A stretch of DNA of 47,151 nucleotides from Chromatiales bacterium. Its GTDB lineage: Bacteria > Pseudomonadota > Gammaproteobacteria > Xanthomonadales > SZUA-36. The DNA lies in assembly GCA_024640025.1 (NCBI GenBank), contig JAHEFT010000007.1:1-47151 (forward strand), given 5' to 3'. The notes beneath the pieces are model-generated. The model had not been told where the DNA came from. It saw only the letters and a program-made list of their open reading frames with translations, and searched no databases. Below are positions 9,297-20,428 of the stretch, piece after piece (position 1 is the first letter of the stretch; every line of letters begins with the position of its first letter). The position numbers and the translations under genes were made by a program.

Positions 9297-10151
9297 ATGA
9301 TCCGGACAGGCAGATTCGCTCCCTCCCCGACCGGGGAGTTGCATTTTGGTTCGCTGATTGCGGCGGTGGCGAGTTACCTGCAGGTAAAATCCGGCAGCGG
9401 CCGGTGGCTCGTCCGGGTCGAGGACATCGATCCGCCCAGGGAGGTCCCCGGCAGCGCTGAGAGAATCCTGCGGGACTTGCAGCGGTTCGGACTGCAATCC
9501 GACCAGCCGGTGCTTTACCAGAGCGAACGAACCGAAGCCTACGAGGCCGCCATTCGGCAACTTCTCGATTCCCGCCAGGCGTACTGGTGTGGCTGCAGCC
9601 GGTCCGAGTTGCCCGCCTCGGGCGTCTACCCCGGCACCTGCCGCACCGGCCTGCCCCCGGGTAAAAAGTCCCGCTCCATCCGCCTCAGGGTTCGTGACGA
9701 ACCCATCGGGTTCACCGACCTCGTGCAGGGTCCGGTCCGCGAAAACCTGGCCGAATCGGTCGGCGATTTCATTATCCGCAGAGCCGATGGCCTCGCCGCC
9801 TATCAATTGGCCGTGGTCGTCGACGATGCTTTCCAGGAAGTGACCGAGGTTGTCAGAGGAGCCGACCTGCTGGGATCCACGACCCGGCAAATCTATTTAC
9901 AGAGGTGCCTCGGGCTTCCCACACCCATCTACGCCCACCATCCGGTCGCCCTTGCAAGCGACGGCACCAAGCTGGGGAAGCGACTGGGGTCGGATCCCAT
10001 CGCCGCTGCTTCCCCGCAGCGGGCGCTGGAATTGGCGCTTCGATTTCTCGGTCAATCCTGCCCGCCACAACCGGAACTGCCGGAACTCTGGCACCAGGCA
10101 TTGGAAAATTGGCAACTCGCGAAGGTTCCCCGGACGGCTTTCACGCTATAA
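9297..10151 (+). CDS. gluQRS: glutamyl-Q tRNA(Asp) synthetase
   Basis: GRFAPSPTGELHFGSL; Zn site YWCGCSRSELPASGVYPGTCR; truncated GluRS length. Confidence 0.95.
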   Translation: MIRTGRFAPSPTGELHFGSLIAAVASYLQVKSGSGRWLVRVEDIDPPREVPGSAERILRDLQRFGLQSDQPVLYQSERTEAYEAAIRQLLDSRQAYWCGCSRSELPASGVYPGTCRTGLPPGKKSRSIRLRVRDEPIGFTDLVQGPVRENLAESVGDFIIRRADGLAAYQLAVVVDDAFQEVTEVVRGADLLGSTTRQIYLQRCLGLPTPIYAHHPVALASDGTKLGKRLGSDPIAAASPQRALELALRFLGQSCPPQPELPELWHQALENWQLAKVPRTAFTL

Positions 10152-10178
10152 TGCCGGTTCATTCGTGTGAGCAATGCA

Positions 10179-11135
10179 ATGAATTCCAATTATTTAGATT
10201 TTGAGCAGCCCATTGCCGAATTGCAGGCCAAGATTGACGAGCTCAGAAACGTCGGCTCGGACAACGCCATCAATCTCGACGAGGAGATCCAGAGACTCCA
10301 GGTCAAGATGCGCCACAAAATAAAAGGAATATTTAAAGATCTCACGCCGTGGCAGATTTCGCAGCTGAGCCGGCACCCCCTGAGGCCTTACACACTCGAT
10401 TACATCGAGAAGATTTTTGAAGACTTCCACGAACTCCATGGGGACCGGGCGTTCGCCGACGACCATGCCATCGTTGGCGGCCTGGCACGGTTCAGGGGCA
10501 GGGCCATCATGTTCATCGGTCAACAGAAAGGCCGCGACACCAAGGCCAAGGTTTTCCGCAACTTCGGAATGCCGCGGCCTGAAGGCTACCGCAAGGCCTT
10601 GCGGCTGATGAACATGGCCGCAAGGTTCCACCTGCCGCTGATCACTTTTATCGACACGCCGGGAGCATACCCGGGTGTAGGGGCTGAAGAACGGGGTCAA
10701 TCAGAAGCCATAGCGAAGAACCTGCAAGTGATGTCACGCCTTCCGGTGCCGGTTATCTGCACCATCATCGGGGAAGGCGGGTCAGGCGGAGCCCTGGCGA
10801 TCGGCGTTGGGGACCGGGTCAACATCCTTGAGTACAGCACCTACTCGGTGATCTCGCCGGAAGGCTGCGCCTCCATATTGTGGAAGGACGCGGCCAATGC
10901 GGAAGAAGCCGCGACGGCCCTGGGCATCACTTCGGATCGCCTGAAGTCCCTTGGACTGGTGGATGAAGTCATTCCTGAACCACTGGGCGGGGCGCACAAG
11001 GAACCCGGGGAAGTGGCGAAGCGAATTGCCGATTGCCTGGAAAAGCAGCTGACAGAACTCGAAAAGAAAACGACGGAACAGCTCGTGGAAGACCGTTTCC
11101 AACGGTTGCTGAAATTCGGTGAGTTCCAGGATTAG
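10179..11135 (+). CDS. accA: acetyl-CoA carboxylase carboxyltransferase subunit alpha
   Basis: [61 protein letters not shown]. Confidence 0.97.
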   Translation: MNSNYLDFEQPIAELQAKIDELRNVGSDNAINLDEEIQRLQVKMRHKIKGIFKDLTPWQISQLSRHPLRPYTLDYIEKIFEDFHELHGDRAFADDHAIVGGLARFRGRAIMFIGQQKGRDTKAKVFRNFGMPRPEGYRKALRLMNMAARFHLPLITFIDTPGAYPGVGAEERGQSEAIAKNLQVMSRLPVPVICTIIGEGGSGGALAIGVGDRVNILEYSTYSVISPEGCASILWKDAANAEEAATALGITSDRLKSLGLVDEVIPEPLGGAHKEPGEVAKRIADCLEKQLTELEKKTTEQLVEDRFQRLLKFGEFQD

Positions 11136-11150
11136 CCGGGGCAACGATTC

Positions 11151-12506
11151 GTGAAACCCGAAGATAGTGATTTCACCAGCCAGAATTTGCTGGACAGCCT
11201 GTCACGCCTGCCAACGCCCAGAAAATACTGGGTAGGTTTCAGTGGCGGCGCGGATTCGACGGCCCTGCTCCAGGCCATCCACGAGTGTGCAGCGCAGCTG
11301 CCGGCACCCATCCACGCGGTACATTTCCATCACGGGTTGCAAGCCGAGGCAGATTCCTGGCAGGACCACTGCGGCAGGTTCTGCGCTGAAAGAGGCATTC
11401 CCTTCCTGTCCAAAAAGCTCGAAATATCATCTATCGGCGGAAGCAGCCCCGAAGAGGAAGCGCGAAACTGCCGGTATCGTGCGGTTGCCGAAATCCTCGG
11501 CAGAAGTGAGATGTACCTGACTGCACACCATGCTGAAGACCAGGCGGAAACACTGTTCCTCAACCTGATGCGGGGCAGCGGAATCGAAGGCCTGGCGGGC
11601 ATTCCGGTGTTGCGAAACCTGGAAAATGGATGGGTTGCGCGCCCTCTTCTGGACCGTAACCGGCCTGAACTGGAGCGATTCCTCCAACAGCGGAACATAG
11701 GCTGGCTGACTGATCCGTCGAATGAGGACACGACGTTCGATCGCAATTATCTGCGGCGCGAGTTGTTTCCCCTGATGGAAAGGCGCTGGCCGGGCCTGGG
11801 CCGGCGTCTCTTCCGCACGGCCAGGAACGCACGCATTACTGCCGGCGCCATGGCCATGTTTATCGAAGGCCAGTCCGGCGACCTGATCCGTGACCGGCTT
11901 AAAATGTCCCTGCAAAAATTGCTGGAACTGGACCCGGAAATGCAGACACTGATTTTGCGCCAGTGGCTGCGCCGGCATGAAGTACCGATCCTGCCTGAAG
12001 CCCGGCTGGTGGAGTTCCTGGAGCAACTGGCCGGTTCCAACCTGACCAGCCAGGCGGAAGTCCGCTGGGAAGACTGGATGATCAAGCGGTACAAGCGCGA
12101 TCTCTGGCTGCACCGGAGGAAGCCTTTCCTCGCTTGTCCGGAAAAGAAATGGAAGAACCACATGAAGCTGGACCTTGGTCCCGATTCCGGTGTTCTCCGG
12201 CTGGTGGGTGAATCAACCGCGATTCCCGCCTCCTGGAAAGTTCGGGCGCGTAAGGCAGGTGACCGGATTCGCCTGTTGCCCAACGGGCCAAGTCACAAGC
12301 TCAAGCAACTTTTCCAGGCCGCGCTGATTCCACCCTGGCTGCGAACCGGCATACCCGTCCTCGAGTGGGATGGCGAACCGGTGGCGCTCGGAGACTGGGT
12401 CATTGGACACCGGTTGCAGAACTGGCTGTTCGACAATAGCCTCAAACTTCAGTGGCGCCCCGCCGACCCTGTATTGGGCCGCGTACGAACAGACTGCCAA
12501 CGTTAA
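11151..12506 (+). CDS. tilS: tRNA(Ile)-lysidine synthetase (GTG start)
   Basis: GFSGGADSTALLQAI PP-loop; HHAEDQAETLFLNLMRGSGIEGLAG. Confidence 0.95.
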   Translation: MKPEDSDFTSQNLLDSLSRLPTPRKYWVGFSGGADSTALLQAIHECAAQLPAPIHAVHFHHGLQAEADSWQDHCGRFCAERGIPFLSKKLEISSIGGSSPEEEARNCRYRAVAEILGRSEMYLTAHHAEDQAETLFLNLMRGSGIEGLAGIPVLRNLENGWVARPLLDRNRPELERFLQQRNIGWLTDPSNEDTTFDRNYLRRELFPLMERRWPGLGRRLFRTARNARITAGAMAMFIEGQSGDLIRDRLKMSLQKLLELDPEMQTLILRQWLRRHEVPILPEARLVEFLEQLAGSNLTSQAEVRWEDWMIKRYKRDLWLHRRKPFLACPEKKWKNHMKLDLGPDSGVLRLVGESTAIPASWKVRARKAGDRIRLLPNGPSHKLKQLFQAALIPPWLRTGIPVLEWDGEPVALGDWVIGHRLQNWLFDNSLKLQWRPADPVLGRVRTDCQR

Positions 12507-12513
12507 GAAGCAC

Positions 12514-12756
12514 ATGATGAAAAAAAACACCGATGAACTTCCTGATTTTGAAAAGGCTCTTGAAGAGCTCGAATCCCTGGTGGAGCAACTGGAGTCCGGC
12601 GACCTCAGCCTTGACCAGTCTCTCAGCCAGTTCAAACGCGGCGTCGAACTGACCCGCCACTGCCAGGGCGTCCTCGAGGAGGCGCAACAGGTGGTGCAGA
12701 AACTGATGAATGCCGACGATGAATCCTCCGCTGTTCCGTTCGAATCCCGTGACTGA
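12514..12756 (+). CDS. xseB: exodeoxyribonuclease VII small subunit
   Basis: FEKALEELESLVEQLESGDLSLDQSLSQFKRGVELTRHC; start at internal ATG 12514. Confidence 0.95.
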   Translation: MMKKNTDELPDFEKALEELESLVEQLESGDLSLDQSLSQFKRGVELTRHCQGVLEEAQQVVQKLMNADDESSAVPFESRD

Positions 12757-13633
12757 ATCTTCGACCGCGGTCATACAGTGGCAGAACCGGATCGAGACGA
12801 TTCTCGACAAATACCTGCCGCCCGAATCAAGTGAACCGGTCCTGCTTCACCAGGCGATGCGTTATGCCTCCCTGGGTGGCGGCAAGCGATTCAGGCCAGT
12901 TCTGATTTACTCGGCCGGCACAGCACTGGGGCTCCCGGAAAGCACCCTTGACCCTGTCGCGGCTGCGATCGAGCTCATTCACGCCTATTCCCTGATTCAT
13001 GATGATTTGCCGGCCATGGACGATGATGAACTGCGGCGGGGAAGGCCTACTTGCCACAAGGCCTTTGACGAGGCCACGGCAATCCTGGCCGGCGACGCAC
13101 TGCAGGCCCTGGCGTTCGAAATCCTTTCCAGCGGGCTGTCAGCAACCCTGCCCAACCGCCTGCTGGCCATCAACACCGTTGCCCGCGCCTGCGGTTCCCT
13201 GGGAATGGCGGGAGGCCAGGCGCTGGATCTGGGCGCCGTGGGCCGAAAGATCAGTGAACAGGAGCTCACAACCATGCACCAGCTCAAGACCGGTGCGTTG
13301 ATCACGGCATCTGTCACTACTCCGGCGCTTTTGTCCGGCGCCGAATCCGAAACCCTGCAACACCTCTCAGCCTATGGCGAGTGCATCGGCCTGGCCTTCC
13401 AGGTTCACGATGATATTCTGGATGTCACCGGCAACAGCAAGTTGACCGGCAAGAGTACGCTGGCTGATGCTGCATTGAACAAGCCCACATTTCCTTCTAT
13501 CCTCGGACTGGAAAATTCCCGGAAAAGGGCCCTTGAATTGCGCGATGAAGCCATCTTCCACCTGCAACATATCAAAGGCGACGCCCGGGACCTGGAATGG
13601 CTGGCCCGTTACGTCGTCAGTCGCGACCGATAG
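12719..13633 (+). CDS. ispA: (2E,6E)-farnesyl diphosphate synthase
   Basis: GGGKRFRPVLIY, DDLPAMDDDELRRG, FQVHDDILD; start uncertain (GTG 12749 also possible). Confidence 0.95.
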   Translation: MNPPLFRSNPVTESSTAVIQWQNRIETILDKYLPPESSEPVLLHQAMRYASLGGGKRFRPVLIYSAGTALGLPESTLDPVAAAIELIHAYSLIHDDLPAMDDDELRRGRPTCHKAFDEATAILAGDALQALAFEILSSGLSATLPNRLLAINTVARACGSLGMAGGQALDLGAVGRKISEQELTTMHQLKTGALITASVTTPALLSGAESETLQHLSAYGECIGLAFQVHDDILDVTGNSKLTGKSTLADAALNKPTFPSILGLENSRKRALELRDEAIFHLQHIKGDARDLEWLARYVVSRDR

Positions 13634-13657
13634 CTTCCCGGGCCCAGCACGGATAAA

Positions 13658-15580
13658 ATGAACCAGATGAACAAGCAGCATTACCCATTACTCAGCTCAA
13701 TCGACTCTCCAGCCGACCTGAGAAAGCTCGATGAAGAGCAATTGGCGCAAGTCGCGGAAGAACTGCGTGGCTACCTGATCGAATCCGTCGCCGCCAGCGG
13801 CGGGCATTTCGGCGCGGGTCTGGGTTGCGTGGAGCTCACTGTTGCGCTGCATTTTCTTTATGAAACCCCGCATGACCGGATTGTTTGGGACGTCGGACAT
13901 CAGGCCTACCCGCATAAAATCCTCTGCGAACGGGCCGGAACCATTACCACCATCAAGCAGCAACAGGGCCTTGCGCCGTTTCCGAAACGCACGGAGAGCG
14001 AGTTCGACACCTTCGGCACCGGGCACTCCTCCACATCGATCAGCGCCGCCCTGGGCATGGCGGCCGCCTCCGCCCTGCAGGACCAGGACCGCAAGTGCGT
14101 TGCCATCATCGGCGATGGGGCAATGACCGCTGGTATGGCGTACGAGGCGCTCAATCACGGCGGCGATCTCGATAACGACCTGCTGGTGATTCTGAACGAG
14201 AACCAGATGTCGATCTCGCCCAACGTCGGCGCAATGACCAAGATGCTGGGGCGCCTGATGAGCGGCCCCACGATGACCGGAATCCGTGAGCGCGGCAAGA
14301 GCATGATGCACCGGGATTCCCGCACCTGGCGTTTTATGAGCCGCTGGGAAGAACACATCAAGGGCATGGTCATGCCCAGCACTTTGTTTGAGGAACTGGG
14401 GTTCAATTACCTGGGTCCGATTGACGGGCATGATATTCCGACACTGGTCAGAACCATACGCACCGCACGGGACATCCACGGTCCGAACCTGCTCCACATC
14501 ATTACGGAAAAAGGCAAGGGCTACGAACCGGCAGAAAAGGATCCCATCAAGTATCACGCAGTGGGGCCGTTCAATCCGAAAACCGGTGTCGTGGCCTCGG
14601 TCGTCAGCGAGAAGCCCAAGCCGAACTATACAGAGGTTTTCGGAGAATGGATTTGTGACATGGCCGAACAGGACAAAAACCTGCTGGCCATCACGCCGGC
14701 GATGCGCGAAGGTTCAGGGCTGGTGGAATTTCACGATCGCTTTCCCGATCGTTACTTCGACGTGGGCATCGCAGAGCAGCACAGCGTAACACTTGCTGCC
14801 GGAATGGCCTGTGAAGGCGCCCACCCTGTAGTCGCCATTTACAGCACTTTTCTGCAACGCGCCTACGATCAGATGATCCATGATGTCGCTCTGCAGGACC
14901 TGCCCGTGCTGTTCGCCATTGACCGTGCGGGCCTGGTGGGGCCGGACGGCCCGACCCATGCCGGAAGTTTCGATCTCAGCTTCATGCGTTGCATCCCCGG
15001 CATGGTCATCATGGCGCCGGCAGATGAAAACGAGTGCCGCCAGATGTTGTATACCGGTTTCTGTCACCAGGGACCGGCGGCGGTGCGCTATCCCAGGGGC
15101 CGCGGCCCGGGTGTGGAAATCCAGAAGAAAATGACTGCCATCCCCCTGGGCAAGAGCGTGACGGTCCGCGAGGGCAACGAATTGGCCATCCTGGCGTTTG
15201 GCAGCATGGTGGAATCCTGCTCGAGCGTCGCGGAACAACTCGATGCGACACTGATCAATATGCGTTTCGTCAAACCCCTTGACCGCGAAGCCGTCCTGAC
15301 GGCAGCCAGGCAGCATGCTCACCTGGTGACCGTCGAGGAAAATGCCGTGGCAGGCGGGGCCGGCAGCGGCATCAACGAACTGCTGGCCAGCGAAGGCCTG
15401 AAGGTCGACATCCTCAACATCGGCCTGGATGACAACTACATCCAGCACGGCACGCGCGAAGAATGCCTGCACCTGGCTGGCCTGGATCGCGAGGGTATCC
15501 TGGCGAAAATTGTGCGGCGCTTCGGCGCAGGAAAACAGCGGGCGGTTCCGGAAACGGGTTTGCGTCAGACGGTGATTTGA
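13658..15580 (+). CDS. dxs: 1-deoxy-D-xylulose-5-phosphate synthase
   Basis: [45 protein letters not shown]-type motifs; follows ispA. Confidence 0.98.
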   Translation: MNQMNKQHYPLLSSIDSPADLRKLDEEQLAQVAEELRGYLIESVAASGGHFGAGLGCVELTVALHFLYETPHDRIVWDVGHQAYPHKILCERAGTITTIKQQQGLAPFPKRTESEFDTFGTGHSSTSISAALGMAAASALQDQDRKCVAIIGDGAMTAGMAYEALNHGGDLDNDLLVILNENQMSISPNVGAMTKMLGRLMSGPTMTGIRERGKSMMHRDSRTWRFMSRWEEHIKGMVMPSTLFEELGFNYLGPIDGHDIPTLVRTIRTARDIHGPNLLHIITEKGKGYEPAEKDPIKYHAVGPFNPKTGVVASVVSEKPKPNYTEVFGEWICDMAEQDKNLLAITPAMREGSGLVEFHDRFPDRYFDVGIAEQHSVTLAAGMACEGAHPVVAIYSTFLQRAYDQMIHDVALQDLPVLFAIDRAGLVGPDGPTHAGSFDLSFMRCIPGMVIMAPADENECRQMLYTGFCHQGPAAVRYPRGRGPGVEIQKKMTAIPLGKSVTVREGNELAILAFGSMVESCSSVAEQLDATLINMRFVKPLDREAVLTAARQHAHLVTVEENAVAGGAGSGINELLASEGLKVDILNIGLDDNYIQHGTREECLHLAGLDREGILAKIVRRFGAGKQRAVPETGLRQTVI

Positions 15581-16164
15581 TTCCGGATTTGCCGGTCGTG
15601 CAGTTTTCCAAGCAGGATGATCGCAAGGCTGGCACCGACCAGGGCCCAGGCCATGTCGGACTGCGTGTCCCACACGTAGCCCTGCGTACCAAGGAATGAG
15701 TCAGCCGCTTCCGCGCTGAACAACGCCACCCACCATTCGATCAGTTCATAGAAGGCACTGATCGCCAGGCATATGCAGATCACGATAAAAGACAGCCAGC
15801 CGCGCCGGGCGACCACGTGATTGCGGATCAGAACCTCGCGAATGACGATGGCCGGAATGAAACCCTGGGCAAGGTGCCCCAGCTTGTCATAGTTGTTGCG
15901 GTCTCCGCCCATCCAGTCATTGACCCAGTCGCCGATAGGAACTTCTGCGTAGGTGTAATGCCCGCCAACCATCAGGATGAGGGCGTGAACAAGGATCAGG
16001 GCGTAAGCCAGGGACGTCAACGGGAAACGCTGACGGGTCAGTGTGAGAACCACGAGGGCAAGCAGCGCAGGAACGACTTCCAACCACCAGGTCGGGTAGT
16101 CGTGGGGCTTCCATCCCGACCATGCCAGGACCAGGAAGAAAATGGTCAGCCAGGCGTATTTCAA
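15565..16164 (-). CDS. DUF2238/YjdF-family integral membrane protein
   Basis: [51 protein letters not shown]; multiple TM segments. Confidence 0.88.
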   Translation of the reverse strand: MKYAWLTIFFLVLAWSGWKPHDYPTWWLEVVPALLALVVLTLTRQRFPLTSLAYALILVHALILMVGGHYTYAEVPIGDWVNDWMGGDRNNYDKLGHLAQGFIPAIVIREVLIRNHVVARRGWLSFIVICICLAISAFYELIEWWVALFSAEAADSFLGTQGYVWDTQSDMAWALVGASLAIILLGKLHDRQIRNQITV

Positions 16165-16632
16165 CTATTCGGCGTCATAAACCCTGACCGCCAATACATC
16201 GCAACTCGATCCATGCAGCACGGAGTTCGCCGTGGCGCCAAGCAGTAACTGAACACCCTTCTGTCCATGGGTCCCCAGCACGATCAGATCCATATCGTGT
16301 TCTTCGGCAAACCGCCTGATTTCGCGCGCCGGCGTTCCGTTCAGAAAATGACGGGCGGATTCCGGCACACCGGAATTCTCACCGATACCATCGAGTTTCT
16401 GCTTCAGTTCAGACCGCAGATTCTCTTCTACCTCGTCCATGCCCACAAAAACCGGGCCGTACGGAACCACACCCATGTAAACCGAATCCATGGGCTCCTG
16501 CACGTAAATCAGGTGTATTTCGCCATCCGGAGCAGCAACATCATGCGCACGCTTCATGATGGCAGCGGATTCACTGCTCAAATCAATAGCGACAGCAATT
16601 TTCTTGTAACCGGACATATCGTTCTCCGTCAT
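16165..16632 (-). CDS. universal stress protein
   Basis: KIAVAIDLSSES...DLIVLGTHGQKGVQLLLGATANSVLHGSSCDVLAVR. Confidence 0.93.
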   Translation of the reverse strand: MTENDMSGYKKIAVAIDLSSESAAIMKRAHDVAAPDGEIHLIYVQEPMDSVYMGVVPYGPVFVGMDEVEENLRSELKQKLDGIGENSGVPESARHFLNGTPAREIRRFAEEHDMDLIVLGTHGQKGVQLLLGATANSVLHGSSCDVLAVRVYDAE

Positions 16633-16764
16633 GAGAGAGTTCCCCTTGTTTCATTCTAGACCAGGTAGGCTCAAAATGAATGACTGGGGTCAAAAATGGC
16701 CTGGATGGCAGGAATTATCATCTTTTCAATGGCTGAGGCAAAAACTCAAACCCGAGGCTCCTTC

Positions 16765-17793
16765 ATGCGGGCCATGCGAATTCACCAACTCGGAGTGATC
16801 GGAACCGGCGTGCCTGCTTTGAACCTGGATCGGATACCGGTGCCGGTCCCACGCGGCAACGACTTGCTTATCCGGGTTCATGCCTGCGGTGTCTGCCATA
16901 CCGAAATTGATGAAATCGAGGGCCGGACTGCACCCGCGGAATTGCCGATGACCCCCGGACACCAGGTCGTCGGCACCGTGGTTGACCAGGGCAAAGACTG
17001 CCACCTGGAATTGCTCAACCACCGCGTTGGCGTCGCCTGGATACACTCGGCGTGCGGACACTGCCAGTGGTGTGTCAGCGGCCGGGAAAACCTGTGCCCG
17101 GATTTTAGCGCCTGTGGCCGTGACGCGGCAGGCGGCTACGCGGAATACCTTACCGTTCCGGAATCCTTCGCGCACCCGTTGCCGGCAGGGATTGGCGACC
17201 TTGAGGCCACCCCGCTGCTCTGCGCCGGGGCAGTCGGTTTTCGTGCGCTGAGCCTGTGCCGCCTCGAAAATGGCCAAAGCCTCGGCCTGACCGGTTTCGG
17301 CGCATCCGGCCACCTGGTTCTGCAGATGGCCCGGCACCTTTACCCGGATTCGCGTTTATTCGTATTTGCCCGCAGTGAGAAAGAACGTGAGTTTGCAGCA
17401 AAACTGGGGGCATGCTGGACCGGAAACACCGCGGATAAACCGCCGGCCGGGCTGGATGCCATCATCGATACCACGCCAGCCTGGCTGCCGGTCGTGGCCG
17501 CAATGGAAGCGCTTGCTCCCGGCGGAAGGCTGGTGATCAACGCGATCCGCAAAGAATCCGGCGACCAGGACATCCTGTCGACCCTGGATTACGAAACGCA
17601 TCTGTGGAAAGAAAAAATCCTGAGCACGGTGGCGAACGTGACACGCCAGGACGTTCGTGAGTGCCTGCGCCTGGCGGCAGAGATTCCGTTACGGTCCCAC
17701 GTCACGGCATTCCCGCTCGAAAACGCCAACCAGGCCCTGCTGGAATTGAAACAGGGCAACATCCGGGGCGCCAAGGTATTGAAACTCATCTGA
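16765..17793 (+). CDS. zinc-dependent alcohol dehydrogenase family protein
   Basis: ACGVCHTEIDEIEG, PMTPGHQVVGTV, CGHCQWCVSGRENLC; start at internal Met MRAMRIHQLG. Confidence 0.92.
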   Translation: MRAMRIHQLGVIGTGVPALNLDRIPVPVPRGNDLLIRVHACGVCHTEIDEIEGRTAPAELPMTPGHQVVGTVVDQGKDCHLELLNHRVGVAWIHSACGHCQWCVSGRENLCPDFSACGRDAAGGYAEYLTVPESFAHPLPAGIGDLEATPLLCAGAVGFRALSLCRLENGQSLGLTGFGASGHLVLQMARHLYPDSRLFVFARSEKEREFAAKLGACWTGNTADKPPAGLDAIIDTTPAWLPVVAAMEALAPGGRLVINAIRKESGDQDILSTLDYETHLWKEKILSTVANVTRQDVRECLRLAAEIPLRSHVTAFPLENANQALLELKQGNIRGAKVLKLI

Positions 17794-17825
17794 CCGGCGG
17801 CACGAAATTCTGGCAAGATGCGACC

Positions 17826-18563
17826 ATGTCTCTTCCGCTGCTGATCCAGTTTCTGCTGTGCCCGCTGGTACTACTGAGCCTGCTTCGGGTAACAGCGCCC
17901 TATGGCCGGCATTACCGCAGGGGTTGGGGACCCACCCTGCCAAACCGGGCTGCCTGGGTGATCATGGAACTGCCCGCTTTGCTCGTCATTTCGCTGCTGG
18001 TGTTCGTCAGCCCGGCCCTGGACCGGCCGCAGACCTGGCTTCCGCTCTGTTTCTGGCTGTTTCACTATGGTTACCGCACATTCGTCTTCCCGGCCATGAT
18101 GCAGCCATCAGACAAGACGTTTCCGGTTCTCCTGGTGCTCTTCGCCATCGCCTTCAATACCCTGAACGGTTACAACAATGCCGAAGCGCTGATCCAGGCC
18201 GGAATAAAGAATGACCCGGTTGCATCGTTGCATTTTTTTGCCGGCGCAATGATCTTCCTGGCGGGATTCGCCATTCATTTTCAGGCGGACGCGACCATCC
18301 GTCGGCTTCGGAAACCAGGCGAGGCGGCTTACCGAATTCCGCGGGGCGGCCTGTTTCGATGGGTCAGTTCTCCGCACTATCTCGGCGAGATCATCGAGTG
18401 GACCGGCTGGGCTATCATGACGTGGTCGCTCGCGGGAGTCGCCTTTGCCCTGTTCACGTTCTGCAATCTCGCCCCGCGCGCTATCTCAAACCACCGCTGG
18501 TACCGTGAGCAATTTCCGGACTACCCCGCCAAGCGGCGCATACTGGTTCCCGGAATTTTCTGA
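17826..18563 (+). CDS. 3-oxo-5-alpha-steroid 4-dehydrogenase (steroid 5-alpha-reductase) family protein
   Basis: LRKPGEAAYRIPRGGLFRWVSSPHYLGEIIEWTGWA; C-term FTFCNLAPRAISNHRWYREQFPDYPAKRRILVPGIF. Confidence 0.88.
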   Translation: MSLPLLIQFLLCPLVLLSLLRVTAPYGRHYRRGWGPTLPNRAAWVIMELPALLVISLLVFVSPALDRPQTWLPLCFWLFHYGYRTFVFPAMMQPSDKTFPVLLVLFAIAFNTLNGYNNAEALIQAGIKNDPVASLHFFAGAMIFLAGFAIHFQADATIRRLRKPGEAAYRIPRGGLFRWVSSPHYLGEIIEWTGWAIMTWSLAGVAFALFTFCNLAPRAISNHRWYREQFPDYPAKRRILVPGIF

Positions 18564-18610
18564 CCAGGCTTCCTGCACCAACGCCCGGGGGGCCACAACG
18601 ACGGCCCCGC

Positions 18611-19030
18611 TCACCGCAACAGGGCATCCGGCACAAAAGGATCCGGAAGGTATTCAGACGGGGTCCACGACCGCGTTTCATCGCCGTCGCAACATGACAC
18701 AACCAGCGAGTCCGCGGCCATCAACTCGTGCATGACCTGCCGGCAGGCGCCGCAGGGCGAGTGAGCCGTCTGGCCGGGCGTATAAATCAACAGGGTCGTC
18801 AGGCTGCCTGGTGCGGCGCCGTCACAGACCGCTGCGGTCAAAGCGGATCTTTCCGCACACTGCGTCAGCCCGAAGGATGCGTTCTCGACGTTGCAGCCCC
18901 TGTAAACCCTGCCGGCTTCGCTGATGACCGCGGCGCCCACCCTGAATTGACTGTAAGGCGAATAGGACCTTCCGGCCGCTGTTTTGGCATGCGGCTCCAA
19001 CCGGATGATTGCAGCTTCGTGACGTGACAT
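18611..19030 (-). CDS. cdd: cytidine deaminase
   Basis: CNVENASFGLTQCAERSA; SPCGACRQVMHE. Confidence 0.95.
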   Translation of the reverse strand: MSRHEAAIIRLEPHAKTAAGRSYSPYSQFRVGAAVISEAGRVYRGCNVENASFGLTQCAERSALTAAVCDGAAPGSLTTLLIYTPGQTAHSPCGACRQVMHELMAADSLVVSCCDGDETRSWTPSEYLPDPFVPDALLR

Positions 19031-19031
19031 T

Positions 19032-20354
19032 TTACATCCCTCCCTGGACCCTGGAGTGGATCACGGGTGAATTCCTGCCCGGCTCGGATCCGACTTTAAA
19101 CCCGCATTTAAGCTGGGTCGCTGCATGTTCCCAACGGTCCTCGTTCGAAGCGTGAATGACGGCGAGCGGCGTGGCAGAATCCACCTCGCAGCCAATCCCG
19201 GCGATATCCGTAATCCCGACCGACGGGTCAATCGTGTCCTCCGCCCGTTGCCTCCCGCCGCCGAGGCTCACAACTGTCGAGCCTACGACCCTGGTGTGGA
19301 TCGAAACAATGAACCCACTGGTATCGGCAAACACGGGGCGGATGACCGGTGCCGCGGGTAAAAATTTTTCCGGCTCCTCGATCAAGCCAGCCGGGCCACC
19401 CTGTGCGGCAACCATCCTTGAAAACTGTTCGGCCGCCCGCCCGGTGTCGAGTGAATTTATCACCATCTCGTTTGCTTCTGTCGCGCTCCCGGCCAGGCCG
19501 CCGAGCTGCAGCAATTCACCGGACAGGGCAACCACAACGGAGAAAAGGCGATCATTGCGTCGCTCGCCGCGCAGAAAACGGATGGCTTCCAGCACTTCCA
19601 GTGCATTACCGGCCGACCACGACAGCGGCTGATCCATGTCGGTCACCAGCGCTTCGCACGGCAGGCCGGCCTCGTTGGCCACCGCGCAGATTTCCCCGGC
19701 CAGTTTCAAGGCATCTGCCGGCTCCGGCGTGAAGGCGCCCGAACCACATTTAATGTCCATGATCAATGCATCCAGACCTTCCGCCAGTTTCTTGGAAAGA
19801 ATGGATGAAATGATCAGGGGCGTGGATGCGACCGTAGCGGTCACATCACGCACCGCATAAATTCGCAGATCTGCGCTGGCAAGCTCACTGGTCTGGCCGA
19901 TGATGGCGATGCGATGTTGCCGAACCAATTGTTGAAATTGTTCGATACCGGGGCGGGAGTTGAATCCGGGGATACTCTCCAGCTTGTCCAGTGTGCCGCC
20001 GGTATGCCCCAGGCCGCGCCCGGAAATCATCGGCACATAGGCGCCACAGGAAGCCACAATGGGGCCGAGCAACAGGCTCACCATGTCGCCCACGCCCCCG
20101 GTCGAATGCTTGTCCAGAACCGGCCCGTCCAGCCCCTCCCAGGAAAGCACTCTGCCGCTGTCTCTCATGGCCAGGGTTAACGCCATTTGTTCACCCTGGT
20201 TCATACCCCTGAACCAGGTGGCCATGGTGAACGCGGCAATCTGGGCATCCGTCACCTGGCCACTGGTAATACCTGCAACGAAGGAACGGATCTCCTCTGT
20301 TCCCAGTTCCAGTCCATCACGTTTTCGCAGGATGAGTTCTTCAGCCAGGTGCAT
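19032..20354 (-). CDS. deoA: thymidine phosphorylase
   Basis: DKHSTGGVGDMVSLLLGPIVASCGAYVPMISGRGLGHTGGTLDKLE; start at internal Met MHLAEELILRKRDG. Confidence 0.95.
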   Translation of the reverse strand: MHLAEELILRKRDGLELGTEEIRSFVAGITSGQVTDAQIAAFTMATWFRGMNQGEQMALTLAMRDSGRVLSWEGLDGPVLDKHSTGGVGDMVSLLLGPIVASCGAYVPMISGRGLGHTGGTLDKLESIPGFNSRPGIEQFQQLVRQHRIAIIGQTSELASADLRIYAVRDVTATVASTPLIISSILSKKLAEGLDALIMDIKCGSGAFTPEPADALKLAGEICAVANEAGLPCEALVTDMDQPLSWSAGNALEVLEAIRFLRGERRNDRLFSVVVALSGELLQLGGLAGSATEANEMVINSLDTGRAAEQFSRMVAAQGGPAGLIEEPEKFLPAAPVIRPVFADTSGFIVSIHTRVVGSTVVSLGGGRQRAEDTIDPSVGITDIAGIGCEVDSATPLAVIHASNEDRWEHAATQLKCGFKVGSEPGRNSPVIHSRVQGGM

Positions 20355-20428
20355 GCAGAGTCCTACCGATTTGCCTTTTCCTCGTTTCGAGTCGTGACTA
20401 CCAACTGCATCATAAAGAAACGCGGCGC

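Noticed and set aside
14714-15673. 319-aa minus-strand ORF
   Set aside because: Antisense shadow of dxs; also overlaps the YjdF gene.
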